Below, one piece after another: positions 37,280 through 45,205 of a stretch of 64,000 bases of DNA (its first letter is position 1; each line of letters begins with the position of its first letter). The notes under the pieces were generated by a model. That model saw only the letters and a list, made by a program, of their open reading frames with translations. It searched no databases and was not told the origin of the DNA. Location of the stretch: assembly GCF_900105185.1 (NCBI RefSeq), contig NZ_FNTJ01000001.1:1003501-1067500 (forward strand). Reading direction: 5' to 3'. Origin of the DNA: Pseudomonas saponiphila (GTDB taxonomy: Bacteria > Pseudomonadota > Gammaproteobacteria > Pseudomonadales > Pseudomonadaceae). Both the position numbers and the translations under genes were made by a program.

Positions 37280-38029
37280 TCAGGCGGCGCGCAGGGAGAT
37301 GAAGGCGTAGTCCAGGCCGGCGGTGCTGACCACCTGGGCTCCGGCGGCCAGGACCTGGCTGGCGATGTCGTCGCCGGACAGGTGAAAGCGCCAAGGCTGG
37401 CTCGCGGTCTGCGGGGCGGCGGCGCAGACCTGGTCGATGGCCGTAGCCAGGGCATTGATGTCGGGCAGATAGGCGGTGAAACCGTCGCCCTTGAGGGCCG
37501 TGGTGCGGATCCCCAGCAAGGCGCAGATGGCTTCCTTGGCTTGGATGTCGTCACGGTCGGCCTGGCGCGAGCGCGCGATCAGCTCCGCCAGTTCCGGGTC
37601 CACCAGTTCACCGCCGAGGATCAGTTGCGGACCCTGTTCCCACGAATGCGGCGGGCAGTCCTTGGCCAATGGATTGAGCGGAATGTGCGGATTGATTTCC
37701 ATCGGATAGATGCGACACACCAGCGGTCGCCGTTCATAGATGCGACAGCGCGACTCTTCGTCAAGATTCCGGCAGGGGCCGACGTTGTAGGCGGCGAAAG
37801 TGATCGCCACATAGGCCTCGGCGCTGCCACTGAACACCCGGCAGGAGCGGCGTTGTGCATGGTCGCGCTGCGCCACTGGCAAGCCCAGGCCATTGCCGAG
37901 GAAGGCTTCCACCAGAACGATCACCTGACCGCCGTCAGCCGCCCAGGCCCGGGCTTCCGTGAGGGTCAGGGGCACGTGGTGATCGCTGCAGCACTTGCCG
38001 CAACCAACGCAGGAAAACTGGGTGTTCAT
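37280..38029 (-). CDS. YkgJ-family cysteine-cluster protein
   Basis: A 249-residue protein opening with FSCVGCGKCCSDHHVPL, the CxxCxxCC cluster of the YkgJ/UPF0153 family (predicted Fe-S or zinc binding), with further Cys in SCRVF, GPCRNL, SRCRIY and PLVCRIYPME. The C-terminal third lacks recognised motifs. The ATG at 38029 is chosen because the cysteine motif follows directly. Function not established. Convergent with aer. Confidence 0.8.
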   Translation of the reverse strand: MNTQFSCVGCGKCCSDHHVPLTLTEARAWAADGGQVIVLVEAFLGNGLGLPVAQRDHAQRRSCRVFSGSAEAYVAITFAAYNVGPCRNLDEESRCRIYERRPLVCRIYPMEINPHIPLNPLAKDCPPHSWEQGPQLILGGELVDPELAELIARSRQADRDDIQAKEAICALLGIRTTALKGDGFTAYLPDINALATAIDQVCAAAPQTASQPWRFHLSGDDIASQVLAAGAQVVSTAGLDYAFISLRAA

Positions 38030-38176
38030 GGATCGTGGAACCCTTCTGGGGCGATGGGGATCGCGTCGAAAAAACCAGGTCGACGCGGCTGGAGCAGGGA
38101 GCCAAGCAAGTTGCACGCCACTCACCGCGGCTGGCGGGGGGTATCGGGTCAGGTCGGTGCTTAGGTGCTCAGGTGC

Positions 38177-38665
38177 TCAGGAGCCCTGGGGCACCCGCTC
38201 GCGACGCAGGATCTGCATGCCGGCGTTTTCATACAGGCGGCGGGCTCGCTGGTTGTCTTCCAGAACCCGCAGATCGACAAAGCCTTCCCGGCGTTCGGCG
38301 AACATCACGAAGGCCTGCTCAAGGAGGGCCCGCCCCACACCCTGGCCACGGGCGCGGGGATGCACCACCAGGTCCTTGATGTAGGCGCTGGTCCAGCATT
38401 GGGCGACGCCGATCAGCCCGCTGGCATCCCGGGCCAGCAGACAGAGTTGCGGATCGTATTCGGCATCGCTTTCGAAGGACTGGCGCCAGCGCTCCAGGGG
38501 CGGCACGCTGCCGCCGCCATCCTGGTAGCCCAGGTGCATCAGCTGATGCACCTGGGCAGCCAGCTCGGGCTGGTAGTGCAGCAGGGTGACACCGGGTGGC
38601 CACTGCGCAACGGCCAGCGTGCGGGTGAGATCGCGGCGCAGCAGCAGGCAGTGGATTTCGCTCAT
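38177..38665 (-). CDS. GNAT-family N-acetyltransferase
   Basis: A 162-residue GNAT protein. The acetyl-CoA-binding motif A is IKDLVVHPRARGQGVGRALLEQA (R/QxxGxG/A type, near residue 100), followed by the DLRVLEDNQRARRLYENAGM motif B typical of the family. The substrate cannot be told. Its ATG lies 3 bp after the cheV stop, so it is probably translated from the cheV transcript. Confidence 0.85.
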   Translation of the reverse strand: MSEIHCLLLRRDLTRTLAVAQWPPGVTLLHYQPELAAQVHQLMHLGYQDGGGSVPPLERWRQSFESDAEYDPQLCLLARDASGLIGVAQCWTSAYIKDLVVHPRARGQGVGRALLEQAFVMFAERREGFVDLRVLEDNQRARRLYENAGMQILRRERVPQGS

Positions 38666-38668
38666 GGT

Positions 38669-39571
38669 TCAGGCCGCCTGGCTGGCGATGGTTTTGGCGG
38701 CGTCGATCAGGCAGCGGGTCAGTTCCGGCGAAGAGAACTTGGTGAGTACCGCATTGGCCCCGGCCTGACGCGCTTTTTCACTGTTCATGGCGCTGTCCAG
38801 GGAGGTGTGCAGCAACACGTAGAGGTGAGCGAAGTCCGGGGTTTCCCGCAGCGTCCGGGTCAGGGCGTAGCCGTCCATTTCCGACATCTCGATGTCCGAG
38901 ACGATCAGGTTGATTTCGTTGGCCGTGCCCTGCAGTTCCAGCAGGCAGTCGATGGCCTCCTTAGCACTGCGGGCGGTGTGGCATTGCAGGCCGAGGTTGC
39001 GCAGGGTGTGCACCGATTGCTGCAGCGCCACCTGACTGTCGTCCACCACCAGGATCCGCGCGTTGCCCAGGGCTTCGGCGTCTTCCATGCTCAGTTCGGT
39101 GGGCGCCATCTCGATCTGGGCCGGGGCAATGCCGTGGATCACCTTCTCGATGTCCAGCACCTGCACCAGGGTGCCGTCTACCTGGGTCACGCCGGTGATG
39201 TAGGACTTGATACCGCCGGAACCAAAGGGCGGCGGGCGGATATCGGTGGTCAGGCAATGCACGATCTTGCTCACCGCCTGCACGTGCAGGCCCTGCTTGG
39301 AGCGGCTGACGTCGGTGACGATCAGGCAGCCGCTGTCCGGGTCGGCCAGAGGGCGCTCGCCAATGGCCCGGCTGAGGTCGATCACCGACAGCGAGTTGCC
39401 GCGCAGGGTGGCGATGCCTTTCACATGGGGGTGGGATTCCGGCAGCTTGGTCAGCGGCGGGCAGGGAATGATTTCACTGACTTTAAGCAGGTTGATCGCC
39501 ATCAGCTTGCCGCTGCGCAAGGTAAACAGCAGAAGCGAAAGCGAATCTGCGCGGGCTTTGTTGGAGGACAT
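38669..39571 (-). CDS. cheV: Chemotaxis coupling protein CheV
   Basis: A 300-residue protein with an N-terminal CheW-like domain (about 10-160) and a C-terminal receiver domain (about 170-295) with phospho-acceptor Asp in LIVSDIEMSEMDG. CheV couples receptors to CheA and can act as a phosphate sink. Several paralogues are usual in Pseudomonas; they are not distinguishable here. Co-transcribed with the GNAT gene; a soluble partner for receptors such as Aer encoded 1.4 kb away. Confidence 0.9.
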   Translation of the reverse strand: MSSNKARADSLSLLLFTLRSGKLMAINLLKVSEIIPCPPLTKLPESHPHVKGIATLRGNSLSVIDLSRAIGERPLADPDSGCLIVTDVSRSKQGLHVQAVSKIVHCLTTDIRPPPFGSGGIKSYITGVTQVDGTLVQVLDIEKVIHGIAPAQIEMAPTELSMEDAEALGNARILVVDDSQVALQQSVHTLRNLGLQCHTARSAKEAIDCLLELQGTANEINLIVSDIEMSEMDGYALTRTLRETPDFAHLYVLLHTSLDSAMNSEKARQAGANAVLTKFSSPELTRCLIDAAKTIASQAA

Positions 39572-39714
39572 AAAAACCTTCTCTGAAAAGTTGGCGTGTG
39601 GCTCGACCCACGCAGCACCATTGATAACGGGTTATCGACGTATTCAAGGCAGGCTTTAGCGGTGTTCCTGCTTTCCGTTGGCGCAGGGCGGGGCACGGGA
39701 TCTGTTCTGTGCCC

Positions 39715-39738
39715 TGCGCTGGCAAGCCAGCTCCCACC
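39715..39738 (+). repeat. REP-like palindrome
   Basis: GCTGGCAAGCCAGC at 39718-39731 followed by TCCCACC, a usual Pseudomonas REP form, between cheV and norR. Confidence 0.6.
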
Positions 39739-39753
39739 ACCCAACCCTGGTGT

Positions 39754-41310
39754 CTAGCGCAGGCCCAGGCGCTTGGCCAGGCGGCTGAGGTTGGCTCTGT
39801 CCAAGCCTAGCTCACGGGCGGCACCGGCCCAGTTGTGCTGATGCCGTTCCAGGCAGGCGTTGATCAGTTGGCGTTGATAGCGTTCGGTGGCCTGGCGCAG
39901 GTCGCCGTCCAGGGGCGCCGGCGTCAGGCTTTCCAGGGCTGGGGCGAGGGCGTTCGGGGCTTTTTCGCTGAGCCCGGGCAGGTCGAGGTCGGCTGCATCC
40001 AGGCTGAGAATCTTCGGTCGTTCGCGGCAGTTGCCCAGGGCCTTGAGGGCGCTGCGACCGATCAGGTGTTCCAGCTCGCGAACGTTGCCCGGCCAGTTGT
40101 AGCCCAGCAGCGCCTGCTGCGCGTCGGCACTGAGTCGCAGGCTGCCCAGGCCCATGCGCGAACGGTTCTGTTCCAGGAAGTAGCCGCTGAGCAGCAGTAC
40201 ATCGCGACCCCGGTCGCGCAGGGCCGGCACGCGCAGCGGGTAGACGCTGAGGCGGTGGTAGAAGTCGGCACGGTAGCGTCCGCTGCGCACCTCCTCGGCC
40301 AGGTCGCGGTTGGTGGCGGCGATCAGGCGCACGTCCACCTGATGCTCCTTGTCCGAACCCAACCGCTGCAACTGTCCGCTCTGCAAGACCCGCAGAAGTT
40401 TGGCCTGGACCGTGAGCGACAACTCGCCCACCTCATCGAGAAACAGCGTGCCGCCATTGGCCAGCTCGAATTTGCCCCGGCGATCCTGGGTGGCGCCGGT
40501 GAAGGCGCCGCGCACATGGCCGAACAGTTCGCTTTCCACCAGGGTGTCGGGCAGGGCCGCGCAGTTGAGGCTGATGAGCGGCTGTTCGGCCCGGGGCGAG
40601 GCAGCGTGAATGGCCTGGGCCACCAACTCCTTGCCGACGCCGGTTTCACCGGTGATCAGTACCGTCAGGTCGCTGCCGCCCACCAGGCTGATTTCTTCCA
40701 GCAGGCGCTTGTGGGCCTTGCTCTGGCCGATCATCTCGCGCTGCTGTCCGCTGGCCTGGCGATAGACCTCGGCCCGTTGATGTTCGTTTTCGGCCCGCAG
40801 AGCCAGGCGTTCGATGCGCTCGGCGGCACTGACCGTGGCCGCGGCGAGGCTGGCGAAGGCCTGCAGGGCGTCCAGCTCGATGGGCTCGAAACGCTGCGGA
40901 TCCAGGGCGTCGAGGGTCAGCAGGCCCCAGGGCCGCTCATCGACGAACAGCGGGCAGCCCATGCAGTCATGGACTTCCAGGTGCTCGTCAAGACCTTCCA
41001 CCAGGCCGTCATAGGGATCGGGCAGCTCACTGTCGCTGGCAAAACGGGTCGGGCCGGGGCTGGCGAGCAGGGCGGCAAAGCGCGGGTGCTCGCTGACCTT
41101 GAAGCGGCGGCCCAGGGTATCGGTGCTCAAGCCGTCCACGGCCAGTGGCACCAGCCATTGGCCATCCAGGCGCAGCAGCGCGGCGGCATCGCAGGGCAGC
41201 AAGGCGCGCAAGGCTTCCAGCAGGCGGCGGTAGCGTTCGCCCTCAGGCAGTTCCCGGGACAGGTCGGTGACCAGGGGGAGCAGGGTCGTGAGTAGGGATT
41301 TTGCGGTCAT
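39754..41310 (-). CDS. norR: Nitric-oxide-sensing sigma-54 activator NorR
   Basis: A 518-residue bacterial enhancer-binding protein: N-terminal GAF domain (about 1-165, the non-heme-iron NO sensor in NorR), an AAA+ domain with Walker A GETGVGKE, the sigma-54-contacting GAFTGA loop and Walker B-type FLDEVGEL, and a C-terminal helix-turn-helix (WAGAARELGLDRANLSRLAK). It diverges from the flavohaemoglobin gene, as fhpR does from fhp in P. aeruginosa, with NorR-type sites between them. The first site overlaps this gene's start codon, which points to autoregulation. Confidence 0.92.
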   Translation of the reverse strand: MTAKSLLTTLLPLVTDLSRELPEGERYRRLLEALRALLPCDAAALLRLDGQWLVPLAVDGLSTDTLGRRFKVSEHPRFAALLASPGPTRFASDSELPDPYDGLVEGLDEHLEVHDCMGCPLFVDERPWGLLTLDALDPQRFEPIELDALQAFASLAAATVSAAERIERLALRAENEHQRAEVYRQASGQQREMIGQSKAHKRLLEEISLVGGSDLTVLITGETGVGKELVAQAIHAASPRAEQPLISLNCAALPDTLVESELFGHVRGAFTGATQDRRGKFELANGGTLFLDEVGELSLTVQAKLLRVLQSGQLQRLGSDKEHQVDVRLIAATNRDLAEEVRSGRYRADFYHRLSVYPLRVPALRDRGRDVLLLSGYFLEQNRSRMGLGSLRLSADAQQALLGYNWPGNVRELEHLIGRSALKALGNCRERPKILSLDAADLDLPGLSEKAPNALAPALESLTPAPLDGDLRQATERYQRQLINACLERHQHNWAGAARELGLDRANLSRLAKRLGLR

Positions 41311-41361
41311 AATGACTCCGTCTAGTCTTAATGACTATAAATGCATGGGTGTCTTTATGAC
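41306..41361. promoter_or_regulatory. Three NorR-type binding sites, GTC-N5-GAC
   Basis: GTCATAATGAC (41306-41316), GTCTTAATGAC (41325-41335) and GTCTTTATGAC (41351-41361) fit the GT-N7-AC enhancer consensus; E. coli NorR also uses three. Centres are 19 and 26 bp apart. The first overlaps the norR ATG. Confidence 0.75.
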
Positions 41362-41402
41362 TAACTTAATTTTAAGTTGTTGATATATAACGATTTTAAT
41401 CT

Positions 41403-41418
41403 TGGCATGAAAACTGAC
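41403..41418 (+). promoter_or_regulatory. Candidate sigma-54 promoter of hmp
   Basis: TGGCATG (41403-41409), four A, then CTGAC resembles TGGCACG-N4-TTGCA. The -24 half is good; the -12 half has GA instead of GC. It lies about 45 bp downstream of the nearest NorR site and 50 bp before hmp. Confidence 0.45.
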
Positions 41419-41466
41419 TGGGTAAGAGAAACCTGCAAGCAGTCATAAAGTCCAGGAGTTGTCCCT

Positions 41467-42648
41467 ATGCTAAGCGTTCAAGATCGCACCCTCATCAAAG
41501 CCACCGTGCCCCTGCTGGAGAGCGGTGGTGAAGCGCTGATCACCCACTTCTACCGGATGATGCTTTCCGAGTACCCCCAGGTGCGTCCACTGTTCAACCA
41601 GGCGCACCAGGCCAGTGGCGATCAGCCCCGCGCCCTGGCCAACGGGGTACTGATGTATGCCCGGCATATCGACCAGTTGGATCAACTGGGTGATCTGGTG
41701 GCCAAGATCATCAACAAGCATGTGGCCCTGCAGATCCTGCCGGAGCATTACCCCATTGTCGGGGGCTGCCTGCTGCGGGCCATTTCCGAGGTGCTGGGCA
41801 GCGAGATTGCCACTCCTGAGGTGATCAATGCCTGGGGCGCGGCCTACAACCAGTTGGCGGATATCCTGATCGGCGCCGAGGCCGCGATCTACGAACAGAA
41901 GGCCCAGGCTCCGGGCGGCTGGCGTGGCGCGCGGGCATTCAAGCTGGTGCAGAAGGTGCAGGAGAGCGCGGAAATCACTTCCTTGTATTTCGCGCCGCAG
42001 GATCAGGGGCCGATCCTCGCCGCCGAGCCGGGCCAGTACATCGGCTTGCAGCTGTTCATCGACGGTCAGGAAGTACGGCGCAACTATTCGTTGTCGGCAC
42101 TTTGCAACCAGGGGCAGTACCGCATCAGCGTCAAGCGCGAACCCGGGGGCGTGGTTTCCAACTACCTGCATGACCAATGCGTGGTAGGCACGAGCATCAT
42201 GCTGTTTCCGCCTGCCGGCGAGTTCACCTTGAAGCCAAGCGACAAGCCACTGGTGCTGATCAGTGGCGGCGTGGGCATCACGCCGACCCTGCCGATGCTG
42301 GAGGCGGCCCTGGCCACGGAGCGCCCGGTGCATTTCATCCACTGCGCGCGCAATGGCCAGGTGCATGCGTTCCGTCACTGGGTCGACGAACTGGCCCAGC
42401 GTTATCCACAGCTCAAGCGCTTCTACTGCTACGCCGAGGACGACGGTGTCAGCCCGGCGGCGGACAAGCTGGGGCTGCTGACCCGGGAGCAGTTGGCCGA
42501 CTGGTTGCCGCAGCAGCGCGATCTGGACGCCTACTTCCTCGGCCCCAAAGGGTTCATGGCGGCCATCAAGCGCCACCTCAAGGCCCTGGGCATTCCCGAG
42601 CAACAGAGCCGCTATGAGTTCTTCGGCCCGGCGGCGGCCCTGGAATAA
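41467..42648 (+). CDS. hmp: Flavohaemoglobin / nitric oxide dioxygenase
   Basis: A 393-residue enzyme oxidising NO to nitrate with O2 and NAD(P)H. The N-terminal globin domain (about 1-140) has the proximal His in INKHVALQILPEHYP; the FAD domain follows with RRNYSLSALCNQ, and the NAD domain has LISGGVGITPTLPML. Length matches Hmp/Fhp. Transcribed away from norR with an ATG preceded by CCAGGAG. Expected to be induced by NO via NorR and sigma-54. Confidence 0.95.
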   Translation: MLSVQDRTLIKATVPLLESGGEALITHFYRMMLSEYPQVRPLFNQAHQASGDQPRALANGVLMYARHIDQLDQLGDLVAKIINKHVALQILPEHYPIVGGCLLRAISEVLGSEIATPEVINAWGAAYNQLADILIGAEAAIYEQKAQAPGGWRGARAFKLVQKVQESAEITSLYFAPQDQGPILAAEPGQYIGLQLFIDGQEVRRNYSLSALCNQGQYRISVKREPGGVVSNYLHDQCVVGTSIMLFPPAGEFTLKPSDKPLVLISGGVGITPTLPMLEAALATERPVHFIHCARNGQVHAFRHWVDELAQRYPQLKRFYCYAEDDGVSPAADKLGLLTREQLADWLPQQRDLDAYFLGPKGFMAAIKRHLKALGIPEQQSRYEFFGPAAALE

Positions 42649-42952
42649 CCCGGCCGGCTCCTGCACAACCTGGCCCCGCAACGGGGCTGGGTTGTTAATC
42701 CCTGCTTAACCTGCCTGGCGTTAATTCCCCCCGATGCCGGGATGGCGCTGCCATCACCGTCCTTTCATGGTGTGCCCCCCAGGCCCGTAAACCTTGGGTA
42801 TTGCCTTCGAAGCAGTGCATTCAAAGGTCATGATCAGCGTGTAGACTTCCGGGCACCCGATGGCAATCAGATCAACTTCGCAATTCAATCGGCGGGCTGG
42901 CGCGGCAAGCACGGCTACGGCGGTTGAGCAGACAACAGAAAAAGGAATAGGG
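42649..42952 (+). other. Intergenic region hmp-dsbB
   Basis: 304 bp with no convincing gene. Near its start is a weak GC hairpin (GGCCCCG/CGGGGCT, about 42672-42688) followed by a T-containing stretch that may terminate hmp. No recognisable riboswitch or operator was seen ahead of dsbB. Confidence 0.5.
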
Positions 42953-43462
42953 ATGAGTGACGACAGACTGCGTTTAGGGCGTGAACGGCGCTTCCTGGTG
43001 CTGCTGGGGATTATCTGCCTGGCGCTGATCGGCGGGGCCCTGTACATGCAGGTGGTGCTGGGCGAGGCGCCTTGCCCGCTGTGTATCCTGCAGCGCTATG
43101 CCCTGCTGCTGATCGCTCTGTTCGCCTTCATCGGGGCGGCCCTGAGTTCGCGACGTGGGGTCACCGTGATGGAAACCCTGGTGGTTATCAGTGCCATCGC
43201 GGGGGCCGGGGTGGCCGGGCACCATGTGTACACCCAGTTCTACCCGGCGGTGAGCTGCGGCATCGATGTGCTGCAGCCCTTCGTCGACGGCCTGCCGCTG
43301 GCGAGCATCTTTCCCCTGGTCTTCCAGGTGGACGGTTTCTGCTCCACGCCGTACCCGCCGATCCTCGGCCTGTCCCTGGCGCAATGGGCGCTGCTGGCGT
43401 TCGTGCTGACGGTGATCCTGGTGCCCCTGGGCGTCGTGCGCAATCGCAAGAAAACCTACTGA
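42953..43462 (+). CDS. dsbB: Disulfide bond formation protein DsbB
   Basis: A 169-residue four-helix membrane protein that reoxidises DsbA and passes electrons to quinone. The first periplasmic redox pair is CPLC (EAPCPLCILQRYAL, near residues 41-44); the second pair is CGIDVLQ and GFCSTPYP in the second loop. The ATG at 42953 starts MSDDRLRLGRERRFL; earlier in-frame codons would add a basic stretch before the first helix. Directly upstream of the cyo ubiquinol oxidase locus, which reoxidises the same quinone pool. Confidence 0.92.
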   Translation: MSDDRLRLGRERRFLVLLGIICLALIGGALYMQVVLGEAPCPLCILQRYALLLIALFAFIGAALSSRRGVTVMETLVVISAIAGAGVAGHHVYTQFYPAVSCGIDVLQPFVDGLPLASIFPLVFQVDGFCSTPYPPILGLSLAQWALLAFVLTVILVPLGVVRNRKKTY

Positions 43463-43472
43463 TTCACCCGGA

Positions 43473-43510
43473 AAAGCCCCGGTCCCTCAACAGGGGCCGG
43501 GGCTTTTTCA
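43473..43510 (+). terminator. Terminator of dsbB
   Basis: Inverted repeat AAGCCCCGGTCCC / GGGGCCGGGGCTT around a short loop, followed by five T. Confidence 0.88.
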
Positions 43511-43829
43511 TGTCGATTATCCGGCTGTTGAAAAGTCCGTGATTTGCAGCAAGTGAAGGGGCGGCAAAAGTGCGACATGTTGTCACACTGTCGCGGTCGC
43601 ACAGGGGCGGAGAGAGGCTGGCTACAGACTGCATATCGGGCCATCGGTTCCCCTGAAGTCTGTCACTTTGTGTAAATCGCCAGGCTGGGTCAAATCCATA
43701 GCCTGCTATCTATACATCTCTTTACAAAGCCCGTATTACAAGGGTTGAAGCCCTATCCAAGGCGGCTTTCAGTCGCTCGTACAGCCTGTTCAAAGGGGGG
43801 GTAGGAAGTCCCTTTTGCGGCTTTTTATT

Positions 43830-43848
43830 GAGAATGAAAATCGATATG
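43830..43848. promoter_or_regulatory. Fur-box-like sequence upstream of cyoA
   Basis: GAGAATGAAAATCGATATG matches 14 of 19 positions of the Fur consensus GATAATGATAATCATTATC by hand count. It is about 410 bp before cyoA. Iron control of cyo has been described in P. aeruginosa; whether this site is used is inference. Confidence 0.42.
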
Positions 43849-44257
43849 ATTCTGATCCTTCGCAATAATCATGAGGGATTGTTGCGCCGGGGGATAAAAA
43901 TTATTTCGGGATAAGACATGGTTTATAAAACGCGACATATCTACAATCGCCCGCACTGAATTTCCGACGCTGCTCATCCCTGAGCACACGAGGACGGTCG
44001 AGGGGCGGATTGAGCGCTCCGTGCGACTGCGGGTGTCGGCGCCTTCCAAACTTCCGCACCAAATGGAATTGGTCTGTAACAAGGCCTTTGACCACGAGAT
44101 CGAATAAGAACCACTGCTAGCCCGGGATGTGTCGTCGAGCGTTTAACGCAACGGGCAGGCCCTTATTCAATTGAAGAAAAATGCCAACCCTTGGCAGGGT
44201 GAAGTGTTGGCGATCAAAACCCAACTGCATTGCGCAAGCTGCTTTAGAGGTCGTGAG

Positions 44258-45202
44258 ATGAGTAAAAACAGGTACCCCAGATTACTAGGCTTATTGCCGC
44301 TGCTCGGCATGTTAATGCTGGGAGGCTGCAAATGGACCCTGCTTGATCCCAAAGGTCAGGTTGGTCTGGATGAACGAAACCTGATCATCACCGCCACCAT
44401 CCTGATGCTGCTGGTGGTTGTGCCGGTCATCATCATGACCTTCGCCTTCGCCTGGAAATACCGCGCCTCGAACAAGGACGCGACCTACGCGCCCAAGTGG
44501 TCCCACTCCACCAAGATCGAGATCGCGGTGTGGCTGGTTCCGGTGCTGATCATCATTGCCCTGGGTTATGTCACCTACAAGTCGACCCACGCCCTGGACC
44601 CGTACCGTCCGCTGGAGTCCGACGCCAAGCCGGTGACCATCGAAGTGGTCGCCATGGACTGGAAGTGGCTGTTCATCTACCCCGATCAGGGCATCGCCAC
44701 CGTCAACAAGATCGTGTTCCCGGCCCATACCCCGGTGAACTTCCGTGTCACCTCCGACACCGTGATGAACTCGTTCTTCATCCCGGGCCTGGGTGGCCAG
44801 ATCTACGCAATGGCGGGCATGACCACCAAGCTGCACCTGATTGCCAACCAGAACACCGAACTTGAAGGGATCTCCGCCAACTACAGCGGCGCGGGTTTCA
44901 CCGGCATGAAGTTCAAAGCGATCGCTACCAGTCAGGAAGATTTCGACGCCTGGGTAAACGAAGTCAAAAAGGCACCTAAACAGCTGGACACCGCTGAATA
45001 CGAAGCCCTTTCCAAGCCGAGCCAGAACAATCCTGTCGAGCTCTACTCCGCCTACGCGCCGAACCTGTTCCAGACCGTCATCGACAAGTATGAAGGCATG
45101 AAACCGGGCAAGCCGCTCAAGCACGAGAAGAAAGAAAAGGAAGTGGCCGCAACCGAAGGGATGGACGTGAGTTCGCATTCAGCTGCCGGGGCAGAGGAGT
45201 AA
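44258..45202 (+). CDS. cyoA: Cytochrome bo3 ubiquinol oxidase subunit II
   Basis: A 314-residue lipoprotein subunit of the bo3 terminal oxidase. Signal peptide with lipobox LMLGGC (near residue 24), two transmembrane helices (about 40-62 and 84-105), and a periplasmic cupredoxin-like domain without copper ligands, as in quinol oxidases (VMNSFFIPGLGGQIYAMAGM). The ATG at 44258 follows GAGGTCGTGAG; an earlier in-frame ATG would bury the signal peptide behind 29 residues. Confidence 0.95.
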   Translation: MSKNRYPRLLGLLPLLGMLMLGGCKWTLLDPKGQVGLDERNLIITATILMLLVVVPVIIMTFAFAWKYRASNKDATYAPKWSHSTKIEIAVWLVPVLIIIALGYVTYKSTHALDPYRPLESDAKPVTIEVVAMDWKWLFIYPDQGIATVNKIVFPAHTPVNFRVTSDTVMNSFFIPGLGGQIYAMAGMTTKLHLIANQNTELEGISANYSGAGFTGMKFKAIATSQEDFDAWVNEVKKAPKQLDTAEYEALSKPSQNNPVELYSAYAPNLFQTVIDKYEGMKPGKPLKHEKKEKEVAATEGMDVSSHSAAGAEE

Positions 45203-45205
45203 ACG

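Larger units (their letters stand above)
43463..44257 (+). other. Long dsbB-cyoA intergenic/leader region
   Basis: 795 bp with no convincing gene; several short frames on both strands lack ribosome sites or family features. It contains the dsbB terminator, an AT-rich block near 43820-43930 with a Fur-like box, and several weak -10-like elements (TATACA near 43711, TACAAT 43942-43947). The final 300 bp would be a long cyoA leader if transcription starts near the Fur box. Confidence 0.6.

Noticed and set aside
41410..41470. Anr/Fnr box before hmp
   Set aside because: Only a TTGAT half-site lies nearby (41380s region); the other half does not match.
43825..44095. Short minus-strand frames in the dsbB-cyoA gap (85 and 64 codons)
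   Set aside because: No ribosome sites, no motifs and overlapping frames; more likely non-coding leader.
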